A stretch of DNA of 64,000 bases from Sinimarinibacterium arenosum. Lineage in GTDB: Bacteria; Pseudomonadota; Gammaproteobacteria; Nevskiales; Nevskiaceae. The stretch lies in assembly GCF_005047655.1 (NCBI RefSeq), contig NZ_SUKF01000002.1, forward strand, positions 372,001 to 436,000, given 5' to 3'. A program made the translations under genes and the position numbers. Shown piece after piece: positions 46,380 through 64,000 of the stretch; the first letter of the stretch is position 1; the number at the start of each line of letters is the position of its first letter. The notes under the pieces are model-generated. The model did not search any database. It worked only from the letters and a program-made list of their open reading frames with translations, and had not been told where the DNA came from.

Positions 46380-46697
46380 TTAGTTCAGAGAAATCTGAAC
46401 TTCGACGCCCGCAGGCAGGTCGAGCTTCGACAGCGCGTCCACGGTCTTCTCCGTGGGATCGACGATCTGCATGAGCCGCTTGTGCGTGCGGATTTCGTAT
46501 TGATCTCGCGCGTCCTTGTCGACGTGCGGCGACACCAGAATGGTGTAGCGTTCTTTGCGAGTCGGCAGCGGGATGGGCCCGCGCACGACGGCACCGGTGC
46601 GCTTCGCGGTCTCAACGATCTCACGAGCCGACTTGTCAATCAGTCGGTGATCGAAAGCCTTGAGCCGGATGCGAATTGATTGGCTTGTCGCGGCCAT
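46380..46697 (-). CDS. rpsJ: 30S ribosomal protein S10 / NusE
   Basis: A 105-residue S10: [98 protein letters not shown]. Besides its place in the small-subunit head it acts as NusE in antitermination and couples to NusG. First gene of the S10 operon; its promoter is nested in the tuf terminator just upstream. Confidence 0.98.
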   Translation of the reverse strand: MAATSQSIRIRLKAFDHRLIDKSAREIVETAKRTGAVVRGPIPLPTRKERYTILVSPHVDKDARDQYEIRTHKRLMQIVDPTEKTVDALSKLDLPAGVEVQISLN

Positions 46698-46731
46698 GCG
46701 TGTCTTCCGGTTTAAAGAGCGTGGAACAAAA

Positions 46732-46756
46732 GGGGCGCGAATTTTATTCGCGCCCC
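46732..46756 (-). terminator. Intrinsic terminator of the first tuf gene
   Basis: GGGGCGCGAAT and ATTCGCGCCCC arms (46746-46756 and 46732-46742 read on the minus strand) around an AAA loop, followed by TTTTGTT. It starts 27 bases after the tuf stop codon. Confidence 0.8.
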
Positions 46757-46769
46757 CACAAAATGTAAA
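46741..46769 (-). promoter_or_regulatory. S10 operon promoter nested in the tuf terminator
   Basis: On the minus strand TTTACA (46769-46764), exactly 17 bases, TAAAAT (46746-46741); both boxes match consensus in five of six positions. The spacer contains the 5' arm of the terminator hairpin and the -10 spans its loop. The 3' arm (CGCGCCCC) forms a GC-rich discriminator. Confidence 0.75.
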
Positions 46770-46783
46770 GGGATTTGTTTGGA

Positions 46784-47977
<1,194 letters not shown>

Positions 47978-48028
47978 CGTCGATTCCTCTACAAAATTCT
48001 GGAGTCTGCTGGATCGTCAGCGGTTGGA

Positions 48029-50125
<2,097 letters not shown>

Positions 50126-50195
50126 GGTCTAACTCGGTTGGCTGCAGCCACCCCCGGAGGGGGCAGCCGCGAATGATTGAAAAACTGCGACGTGC

Positions 50196-50669
50196 TTACC
50201 AGCGGAAGTGCGAGAACGCCTTGTTGGCTTCCGCCATCTTGTGCGTGTCTTCGCGCTTCTTCACTGCGGCACCGCGGTTCTCGGCGGCATCCATCAGCTC
50301 GCCGGCGAGGCGGTTCTGCATGCCCTGCTCGCCGCGCTTGGAGGCAGCGTCGATGATCCAGCGCATGGCCAGCGTGGTACGGCGCGATGCGCGCACTTCC
50401 ACGGGCACCTGATAGGTCGCACCACCGACACGACGCGACTTGACCTCGACAGTCGGCGCGACGTTGTCGAATGCGCTCTGAAGATACTCAGCCGGCGCCT
50501 CGATCCTCTTCTTCTCGGTGACCTGATCCAGAGCACCGTAGACGATCGTTTCGGCGACGGACTTCTTGCCGTCCTCCATGACCATATTGACGAACTTCGA
50601 CACCAGCTCGCTCTTGAACTTCGGATCAGGGAGTACCTTGCGGGCTTCCGGCTTACGACGACGCGACAT
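50196..50669 (-). CDS. rpsG: 30S ribosomal protein S7
   Basis: A 157-residue S7: [86 protein letters not shown], ending [13 protein letters not shown]. It nucleates head assembly on the 16S 3' domain. The N-terminal MSRRRKPEA and C-terminal FRW differ from the MPRRRV...FSHYRF-type endings I expect in enteric-like gammaproteobacteria. Second gene of the str operon, 64 bases after rpsL. Confidence 0.97.
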   Translation of the reverse strand: MSRRRKPEARKVLPDPKFKSELVSKFVNMVMEDGKKSVAETIVYGALDQVTEKKRIEAPAEYLQSAFDNVAPTVEVKSRRVGGATYQVPVEVRASRRTTLAMRWIIDAASKRGEQGMQNRLAGELMDAAENRGAAVKKREDTHKMAEANKAFSHFRW

Positions 50670-50733
50670 GTTGATTCCTCAGGTGGTCTTCAGGCGCAAC
50701 GGTCGTTGCGCCTTACTCGGGCAGAAGCCCGTC

Positions 50734-51141
50734 TTACTTCTTCTTGGGGGCAGCCGCACCCGCGGCACCGGGCTTCGGACGCTTGGCGCCGTACTTGGAA
50801 CGACCCTGACGACGCTTGTCGATACCCGCGCAGTCCAGCGCACCACGAACAGTGTGGTAGCGAACACCGGGAAGATCCTTGACACGGCCGCCACGAATGA
50901 TGACGACGGAGTGTTCCTGCAGATTGTGGCCTTCGCCGCCAATGTAGGAAATCACTTCGAACCCGTTGGTCAGACGTACCTTGCAGACCTTGCGAAGTGC
51001 CGAGTTCGGCTTCTTCGGCGTGGTGGTGTAGACGCGCGTGCAGACGCCGCGCTTCTGCGGCGATCCGGTGAGCGCAGGCACCTTGCTCTTGGTAACAAGA
51101 GTGCTGCGACCTTTGCGCACTAACTGATTGACTGTTGGCAC
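50734..51141 (-). CDS. rpsL: 30S ribosomal protein S12 (GTG start, extended C-terminus)
   Basis: A 135-residue S12 from a GTG at 51141 ([11 protein letters not shown]); no ATG fits. The accuracy-centre residues are wild type: [13 protein letters not shown] and RVKDLPG, the lysines whose mutation gives streptomycin resistance. The C-terminus runs [16 protein letters not shown], about ten residues beyond the usual end of E. coli-type S12, an Ala/Lys tail I recall mainly from other phyla. The surrounding frame upstream of the GTG is open to 51336 but lies across the promoter and is not coding. First gene of the str operon. Confidence 0.95.
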   Translation of the reverse strand: MPTVNQLVRKGRSTLVTKSKVPALTGSPQKRGVCTRVYTTTPKKPNSALRKVCKVRLTNGFEVISYIGGEGHNLQEHSVVIIRGGRVKDLPGVRYHTVRGALDCAGIDKRRQGRSKYGAKRPKPGAAGAAAPKKK

Positions 51142-51210
51142 GTTTGAACTTCCCGGGATGACAAAGAAAAGACGCACCCCCCATTGAAGGGCCGTCAGGA
51201 AAGGGCGCGC

Positions 51211-51239
51211 ATCATAAAGGGCGCTGCAAGCTCCGTCAA
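51211..51239 (-). promoter_or_regulatory. Promoter of the str operon
   Basis: On the minus strand TTGACG (51239-51234), 17 bases, TATGAT (51216-51211), five matches in each box, followed directly by GCGCGCC. Start expected near 51204, giving a leader of about 63 bases before the rpsL GTG. The GC-rich discriminator is typical of growth-rate-regulated ribosomal promoters. Confidence 0.85.
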
Positions 51240-51307
51240 CGGGGCTTGGCGCGCTTTTGCGCACCTTCGGCGCGGCGCTACCGCCGCAGTCACCGCGCGA
51301 GGCCGAG

Positions 51308-51326
51308 AACCGGATTGAAACCGGAT
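51308..51326. repeat. Short direct repeat between rpoC and rpsL
   Basis: AACCGGAT occurs twice (51308-51315, 51319-51326), separated by TGA, an 11-base period, in the 215-base gap between rpoC and rpsL. Could be a regulator site on one face of the helix or chance; no terminator is evident in this gap. Confidence 0.35.
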
Positions 51327-51356
51327 GCGCGGCCACCGCGCGGCGGAACGGCGAAG

Positions 51357-55640
<4,284 letters not shown>

Positions 55641-55731
55641 GGTGACTCCTGAAACTGCCTAGGTGCTTGCGAAGGGTTTGTTGAAACCAGTGGGCAGGCC
55701 GGTGTGCGGCCTACCCACCCAGCGTTTGCAC

Positions 55732-59883
<4,152 letters not shown>

Positions 59884-60013
59884 CGGATACCTCTATCGTC
59901 GGTTGCGCGTAATGCGCGTCTACAAATCCAAACCGCTGTGCGCTGCGCCGCTAAGGCACGTGCTCAGTGGTTTGGATTCGCCACTGCAAATCTGTACCGC
60001 TTCAGCGACGGCG

Positions 60014-60043
60014 AAAGGCCGGGAGCATTCGCTCCCAGCCTTT
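60014..60043 (-). promoter_or_regulatory. Attenuator-like hairpin between rplL and rpoB
   Basis: A 13-position stem with one mismatch (60014-60026 with 60031-60043), loop of four bases, core GGGAGC/GCTCCC. On the minus strand the stem ends CCTTT with no longer T-run. In E. coli a partial terminator in the same gap lowers rpoBC expression relative to rplJL; this hairpin probably serves the same end. Confidence 0.6.
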
Positions 60044-60085
60044 GCCGCGTACCGCTTGCAACAAATACAAGATCGGACCTGAGTC

Positions 60086-60460
60086 TTACTTCAGGTCGGC
60101 CTTGCCGCCGGCCTCTTCGATCTTCTTCTTCATCGTTTCGGCTTCTTCCTTCGACGCGCCTTCCTTCACGGTCTGCGGAGCGCCTTCGACCAGGTCCTTG
60201 GCTTCCTTCAGACCCAGGCCGGTCAGCTCGCGCACGACCTTGATGACGCCAACCTTCTTGGCTGCGTCGATGCCGGAGAGGATGACCGTGAACTCGGTCT
60301 GCTCTTCAACCGGGGCGGCGGCAGCAGCCGGACCGGCGGCGACCGCAACCGGAGCGGCGGCGGTGACGCCGAACTTGTCTTCCATCATCTTGACCAGATC
60401 GACCACGTCCATCACGGACATGCTGGCGATCGCGTCCAGAATTTCTTCTTTCGTTGCCAT
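60086..60460 (-). CDS. rplL: 50S ribosomal protein L7/L12
   Basis: A 124-residue stalk protein: an N-terminal dimerisation helix ([28 protein letters not shown]), an Ala/Pro/Val hinge, then the factor-binding domain [47 protein letters not shown]. It recruits EF-Tu, EF-G and IF2. Of interest because the EF-Tu here is atypical, while this partner is not. 59 bases after rplJ. Confidence 0.98.
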   Translation of the reverse strand: MATKEEILDAIASMSVMDVVDLVKMMEDKFGVTAAAPVAVAAGPAAAAAPVEEQTEFTVILSGIDAAKKVGVIKVVRELTGLGLKEAKDLVEGAPQTVKEGASKEEAETMKKKIEEAGGKADLK

Positions 60461-60519
60461 GTTTCAAAAACTCCAATAAAGTGTGGAAAAGCCAGATTTT
60501 GGAACGTGAACCGGATCGC

Positions 60520-61047
60520 TTACGCTGCGCCCTTCTGATCCGCGACGGCCTTGACCGTACGGACGAATTTCACAGTGGGCTCGGCCAGAGTCCGAACGAA
60601 CTTGCCGATAGGCGCCTGCAGCGTGCCCATGAGCATGCCGATGGCCTGCTCCTTCGTCGGCAGTGAGGCCAGACGGTCGAGATCGGCGGCACCGTACAGC
60701 TTGCCTCCGACAGCGACAGCCTTGACGACCATCACATCGTTGTCCTTGGCGAAGTCCTTGATCAGGCGGCCGACCGAACCCGGATCCTCAAGAGAGAACC
60801 CCAGGACCAGCGGACCAACCAACGCCGGCGTCAGGCACTCGAATTCAGTACCTTCCACCGCCCGCCTGGCCAGCGAGTTCTTCACCACGTGCAGGTAGAC
60901 GCCGCTTTCACGGGCCTTTGCGCGCAGCTGATCGAACTTGCCGGCCGACAGGCCGCGATACTCGGTTGCAACAGCCGAGAACGCGCGCTTGGCGACTTCG
61001 TTCACTTCCGCAACCAGGGCTTTTTTGTCATCCAGCCTGAGAGCCAT
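60520..61047 (-). CDS. rplJ: 50S ribosomal protein L10
   Basis: A 175-residue L10, MALRLDDKKALVAEVNEVAKRAFSAVATEYRGLSAGKFDQLRAKARESGVYLHVVKNSLARRAVEGTEFE and an Ala/Lys-poor C-terminal helix that holds L7/L12 dimers. In many bacteria the L10-L12 complex binds a leader RNA ahead of rplJ and represses its own synthesis; the 232-base leader here (61048-61279) is consistent with that. Start at the ATG at 61047. Confidence 0.97.
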   Translation of the reverse strand: MALRLDDKKALVAEVNEVAKRAFSAVATEYRGLSAGKFDQLRAKARESGVYLHVVKNSLARRAVEGTEFECLTPALVGPLVLGFSLEDPGSVGRLIKDFAKDNDVMVVKAVAVGGKLYGAADLDRLASLPTKEQAIGMLMGTLQAPIGKFVRTLAEPTVKFVRTVKAVADQKGAA

Positions 61048-61061
61048 CAGAACTCCTAGTT

Positions 61062-61238
61062 GCTTTCCATCAAAGGGCTGTCGCCGTGCAGCTTCCGCTG
61101 CAGGCTTCAACCCGCGGTTTGGTGCTCAAGACACCGTCTGCGTATGCGGCCTTTCAGCCTTTAACCTCCAGAAGCCGGGGCTTCCTTCGTACATACGGTC
61201 TCCGACGTATGGCTTTCGCCACACTTCAAAGTCATCGT
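61062..61238 (-). promoter_or_regulatory. Probable L10 leader (autoregulatory RNA)
   Basis: The long untranslated region ahead of rplJ contains several hairpins, among them CATACG/CGTATG around an eight-base loop followed by TACGAAGG, and ends with TAGGAG before the rplJ start. Assigned from location and length; I could not verify the consensus L10-binding fold. Confidence 0.45.
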
Positions 61239-61270
61239 GGGCGCCGGCGCTGCAAGCTGCGCCGGCGCCC
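61239..61270 (-). promoter_or_regulatory. Strong intercistronic hairpin after rplA
   Basis: A perfect 12-pair stem (61239-61250 with 61259-61270), eight-base loop, beginning ten bases downstream of the rplA stop. No T-run follows, so it is more likely an RNA-processing or stability element, or part of the rplJ leader, than a terminator. Confidence 0.55.
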
Positions 61271-61279
61271 GAATCCTGC

Positions 61280-61975
61280 TTATTCCGGCAGCGAGTTGAC
61301 GTCGACGCGCAGGCCCGGGCCCATCGTCGTCGAGAGCGTCATCTTCTTGATGTAAACACCCTTCGACGTCGCCGGCTTCGCCTTGCGCAGATCGCGCACG
61401 ACTGCAATCAGGTTGTCCTTCAACTTGTCGTCGTCAAAATCGACTGCGCCAACCGAGCAATGAATGATGCCCGCCTTGTCCGTGCGGAACTTGGCCATAC
61501 CGGCCTTCGCGTTCTTGACCGCAGTAGCGACGTCCGGCGTCACCGTGCCGGTCTTCGGGTTCGGCATCAAGCCGCGCGGACCCAGCACCTGACCCAGCGC
61601 ACCGACGACGCGCATCGCGGACGGCTCGGCAATCACAACCTGATAGCTCAGATCACCGCCCTTCATTGCCGCAGCGAGGTCATCCATACCGACGGCATCA
61701 GCGCCCGCGGCCTTGGCTTCCTCAGCCTTGGCGCCCTGCGCAAACACCGCGACGCGGACCGACTTGCCGCTGCCATGCGGCAGCACGGTCGAGCCGCGAA
61801 CGTTCTGGTCGGACTTCTTGGCATCAATGCCGAGATTCACCGACATGTCGACCGATTCCTTGAACTTGGCGGTCGCGCATTCCTTGATGAGCTTGATCGC
61901 CTGGTCCAGGTCATAGACCTTGGCGGCTTCGAGCTTGGCCGCAGCGGCCTTCTGACGCTTCGTGATCTTTGCCAT
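61280..61975 (-). CDS. rplA: 50S ribosomal protein L1
   Basis: A 231-residue L1: [107 protein letters not shown]. It forms the mobile L1 stalk at the E site and represses the L11-L1 unit by binding its mRNA. Three bases after rplK, implying coupling. Confidence 0.98.
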   Translation of the reverse strand: MAKITKRQKAAAAKLEAAKVYDLDQAIKLIKECATAKFKESVDMSVNLGIDAKKSDQNVRGSTVLPHGSGKSVRVAVFAQGAKAEEAKAAGADAVGMDDLAAAMKGGDLSYQVVIAEPSAMRVVGALGQVLGPRGLMPNPKTGTVTPDVATAVKNAKAGMAKFRTDKAGIIHCSVGAVDFDDDKLKDNLIAVVRDLRKAKPATSKGVYIKKMTLSTTMGPGLRVDVNSLPE

Positions 61976-61978
61976 GGC

Positions 61979-62410
61979 TTACTTCTCCACCACGTCAACG
62001 CCCATCGAACGGGCGGAACCGGCCACCATCAGACAGGCGGCGTCGAGACTGCCGGCGTTGAGATCTTCCATCTTCAGCTTGGCGATCTCTTCGACCTGGG
62101 CGCGGGTGATCTTGCCGACCTTCTTGGTGTTCGGCGTCGGCGAACCGGACGTCAGTCCGATGGCCTTCTTGATCAGCACCGACGCCGGCGGCGTCTTGGT
62201 GATGAAGGTGAACGAACGGTCCGAATAGACCGTGATCACGACCGGAGTCGGAATGCCCGGCTCCATCTTCTGCGTGGCCGCATTGAAGGCCTTGCAGAAT
62301 TCCATGATGTTGACGCCGTTCTGACCCAAGGCGGGTCCGACCGGCGGCGCCGGGTTGGCCTTGCCTGCAGGGATCTGCAGCTTGATGTAGGCCGTGACTT
62401 TCTTTGCCAT
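61979..62410 (-). CDS. rplK: 50S ribosomal protein L11
   Basis: A 143-residue L11, [42 protein letters not shown], with the proline-rich N-terminal hinge that binds thiostrepton and is needed for RelA activation, and [30 protein letters not shown]. First of the rplKAJL genes; 108 bases separate it from nusG, in which a small GCGGAT/ATCCGC hairpin but no clear promoter is seen. Confidence 0.98.
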   Translation of the reverse strand: MAKKVTAYIKLQIPAGKANPAPPVGPALGQNGVNIMEFCKAFNAATQKMEPGIPTPVVITVYSDRSFTFITKTPPASVLIKKAIGLTSGSPTPNTKKVGKITRAQVEEIAKLKMEDLNAGSLDAACLMVAGSARSMGVDVVEK

Positions 62411-62518
62411 GACAGCTCCTAAGTGGGTACGAACGCCGGTGAAGGCTCCCCGATCAACATGTCATGAGCAACTTTGCAGCGCGGCCGCGGATGATCCGCC
62501 GACCCCGCCGCACGTCGC

Positions 62519-63052
62519 TCACCCTTTCTCGACTTGCGAGAATTCCAGCTCAACGGGCGTTGCACGCCCGAAAATCAGCACCGCCACGCGCAGGCGGTTC
62601 TTTTCGTAGTTGACCTCTTCGACCACGCCATTGAAGTCCGCAAACGGACCTTCCTTGACGCGCACCGATTCGCCGGGCTCGAACAGCGTCTTTGGACGCG
62701 GCTTTTCGACCGACTCGGTCACACGGTTGAGAATCTTCTCGGCTTCCTTGTCGGAAATCGGCGCCGGCTTGTCCGGCGTCCCGCCGATGAAACCCATGAC
62801 CTTCGGCGTCGACTTGACCAGATGCCAAGTGTCTTCGTTCATGTCCATCTGGACCAGAACGTATCCCGGAAAGAATTTGCGCTCGGTCGTCCGCTTGACG
62901 CCGTCCTTGATCTCGACGACTTCTTCAGTCGGGACCAAGATGTCACCGAACTGCTCCTGCAGGCCGGCGCGCGTGATGCGCTCCTTGAGCGCCTTCATGA
63001 CACTGTTTTCGTACTGTGAGTACGCGTGCACCACATACCAGCGCATCGTCAT
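62519..63052 (-). CDS. nusG: Transcription termination/antitermination factor NusG
   Basis: A 177-residue NusG with an NGN domain ([59 protein letters not shown]) and a C-terminal KOW domain ([37 protein letters not shown]). It travels with RNA polymerase and links it to Rho or to S10 on the ribosome. The ATG at 63052 has a GGGGAG ribosome binding site; ATG at 63046 is an alternative. Two bases after secE. Confidence 0.97.
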   Translation of the reverse strand: MTMRWYVVHAYSQYENSVMKALKERITRAGLQEQFGDILVPTEEVVEIKDGVKRTTERKFFPGYVLVQMDMNEDTWHLVKSTPKVMGFIGGTPDKPAPISDKEAEKILNRVTESVEKPRPKTLFEPGESVRVKEGPFADFNGVVEEVNYEKNRLRVAVLIFGRATPVELEFSQVEKG

Positions 63053-63054
63053 CG

Positions 63055-63444
63055 TCACGCTCCCCTTCCAGTCAGCGCTTCGACGCCCCACAGCAACAGC
63101 GAGTCAAGCCCCCACAGCAGCAGCGCCATCACCAGCACGACGACCGCAATCATCAGGGTGGCCTGAACACTCTCCTGGCGGCTGGGCCAGACGATCTTGC
63201 GCAGCTCGATGCGCGAACCAACGACATAGCCCCACAGCGACTTGCCCAGCTCGGCCTGATAGGCCAGCGTCAGCGAAAGGCCCAGCGATGCGAGCAGGAT
63301 CAGCGTTCGGATCAGCGCATTGAACTGCGGATCAAAGTAATAGAACGCGAACATGCCGCCCACCAGGGCAGCTGCGGAAAGACCCAGCAATGCCGTGTCT
63401 TTGTGCGCAGAAACGGCTTTTTGTTCAGAGGTATGGACGTCCAT
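63055..63444 (-). CDS. secE: Preprotein translocase subunit SecE
   Basis: A 129-residue SecE with three predicted transmembrane helices like the E. coli protein ([61 protein letters not shown]) and the conserved amphipathic segment [20 protein letters not shown] before the last helix. It clamps SecY (36158-37501). The ATG at 63444 is the only sensible start; the open frame further upstream crosses the tRNA gene. Coupled to nusG by a two-base gap. Confidence 0.95.
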   Translation of the reverse strand: MDVHTSEQKAVSAHKDTALLGLSAAALVGGMFAFYYFDPQFNALIRTLILLASLGLSLTLAYQAELGKSLWGYVVGSRIELRKIVWPSRQESVQATLMIAVVVLVMALLLWGLDSLLLWGVEALTGRGA

Positions 63445-63485
63445 CAACCATTGGTCCGGCCCTGCAGTCCAACGCTGATCTAGAG

Positions 63486-63561
63486 TGGCAGGGCGGGAGG
63501 GTTTCGAACCCCCAACCTGCGGTTTTGGAGACCGCCGCTCTACCAGTTGAGCTACCGCCCT
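63486..63561 (-). tRNA. trnW: tRNA-Trp (anticodon CCA)
   Basis: A 76-base cloverleaf on the minus strand: acceptor AGGGCGG pairing CCGCCCT, discriminator G, encoded 3' CCA (63488-63486), anticodon loop CTCCAAAA with CCA, and a T arm with GGTTCGAA. It lies between tuf and secE, the common position of trpT-type genes, and is transcribed from the promoter at 63599-63627. Confidence 0.97.
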
Positions 63562-63590
63562 AGCGCGAGGTACTACAGGAAGCCAAAAAG

Positions 63591-63618
63591 GGGCGCGGAT
63601 TTTATGGAATCCGCGCCC
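63591..63618 (-). terminator. Intrinsic terminator of the second tuf gene
   Basis: GGGCGCGGATT and AATCCGCGCCC arms around a six-base loop, then (minus strand) C and five T residues (63589-63585). It begins 17 bases after the tuf stop codon. Confidence 0.8.
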
Positions 63619-63627
63619 ACAAGTCAA
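63599..63627 (-). promoter_or_regulatory. Promoter of trnW-secE-nusG nested in the tuf terminator
   Basis: On the minus strand TTGACT (63627-63622), exactly 17 bases, TAAAAT (63604-63599), five matches in each box, followed by CCGCGCCCC. The -10 spans the loop and 3' arm of the hairpin; same layout as at 46741-46769. Confidence 0.8.
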
Positions 63628-63635
63628 AGAGTGGC

Positions 63636-64000
<365 letters not shown>

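Noticed and set aside
50140-50168. Hairpin between rpsG and fusA as a terminator
   Set aside because: Stem is split by a six-base bulge, has no T-run, and the genes on both sides belong to one operon.
50734-51336. A 200-residue version of S12 starting at 51336
   Set aside because: The first 65 residues cross the str promoter and do not resemble S12; the GTG at 51141 matches the family start.
63055-63627. SecE extended to 63627
   Set aside because: The extra N-terminal frame runs through the tRNA-Trp gene; the ATG at 63444 fits SecE length.

Overview
The window reads as a chromosomal segment of a GC-rich gammaproteobacterium. Grounds: the fabA-fabB unsaturated fatty acid pair, an outer-membrane phospholipase A, E. 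coli-type RNA polymerase subunits (RpoC catalytic aspartates at D460/D462/D464, the same numbering as E. coli) and the tuf-trnW-secE-nusG-rplKAJL-rpoBC order. A position near Nevskiales/Solimonadaceae or Xanthomonadales is my guess, not something the sequence proves.

The left half (1-32.9 kb) is a patchwork of short operons. From 2.4 to 8.3 kb lies a copper-handling locus: two DUF2946 proteins bracket an outer-membrane channel, an MbnP-type copper lipoprotein (with a large extra N-terminal half), its partner MbnH di-heme enzyme and a PCu(A)C copper chaperone. Then come rsmB, a small possible RNA or micro-ORF unit, fabA-fabB, and a large BNR/sortilin-like secreted protein with a GlyGly-CTERM-like tail. 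Next are a response regulator, DUF423, a saccharopine-dehydrogenase-like enzyme, DUF2461, bacteriohemerythrin, DUF1499 and DUF2845. From 20.4 to 25.5 kb is a tightly packed envelope redox cluster: TlpA-like thioredoxin, DUF4266 lipoprotein, DUF3570 outer-membrane protein, ApbE flavin transferase and DsbD-like thiol reductase. It is followed by two CsgG-like lipoproteins, an isoaspartyl peptidase, a class III cyclase coupled to a Kef-type antiporter, an orphan AbiEi antitoxin in an AT-rich patch, and phospholipase A.

The right half (33-64 kb) is one uninterrupted minus-strand block. In transcription order it holds the end of a second tuf, tRNA-Trp, secE, nusG, rplK, rplA, rplJ, rplL, rpoB, rpoC, rpsL, rpsG, fusA, tuf, the S10 and spc genes with secY, and the alpha operon ending at rplQ. 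I see good sigma-70-type promoters for the str operon, the S10 operon, the alpha operon and the trnW-secE-nusG unit.

Three things stand out. (1) The complete EF-Tu has lost the canonical RGITI switch I sequence and carries a longer [10 protein letters not shown]-type segment that I associate with Planctomycetes/Verrucomicrobia-type EF-Tu; this suggests replacement of tuf by transfer. (2) Both tuf genes end in a terminator hairpin with a near-consensus promoter (17-nt spacing) buried inside it, the -10 box lying across the hairpin loop. (3) Two envelope systems of unclear function: the MbnP/MbnH locus with a double-size MbnP, and the TlpA/DUF4266/DUF3570/ApbE/DsbD cluster, where the DUF3570 protein carries an ApbE-target-like SGAS motif.
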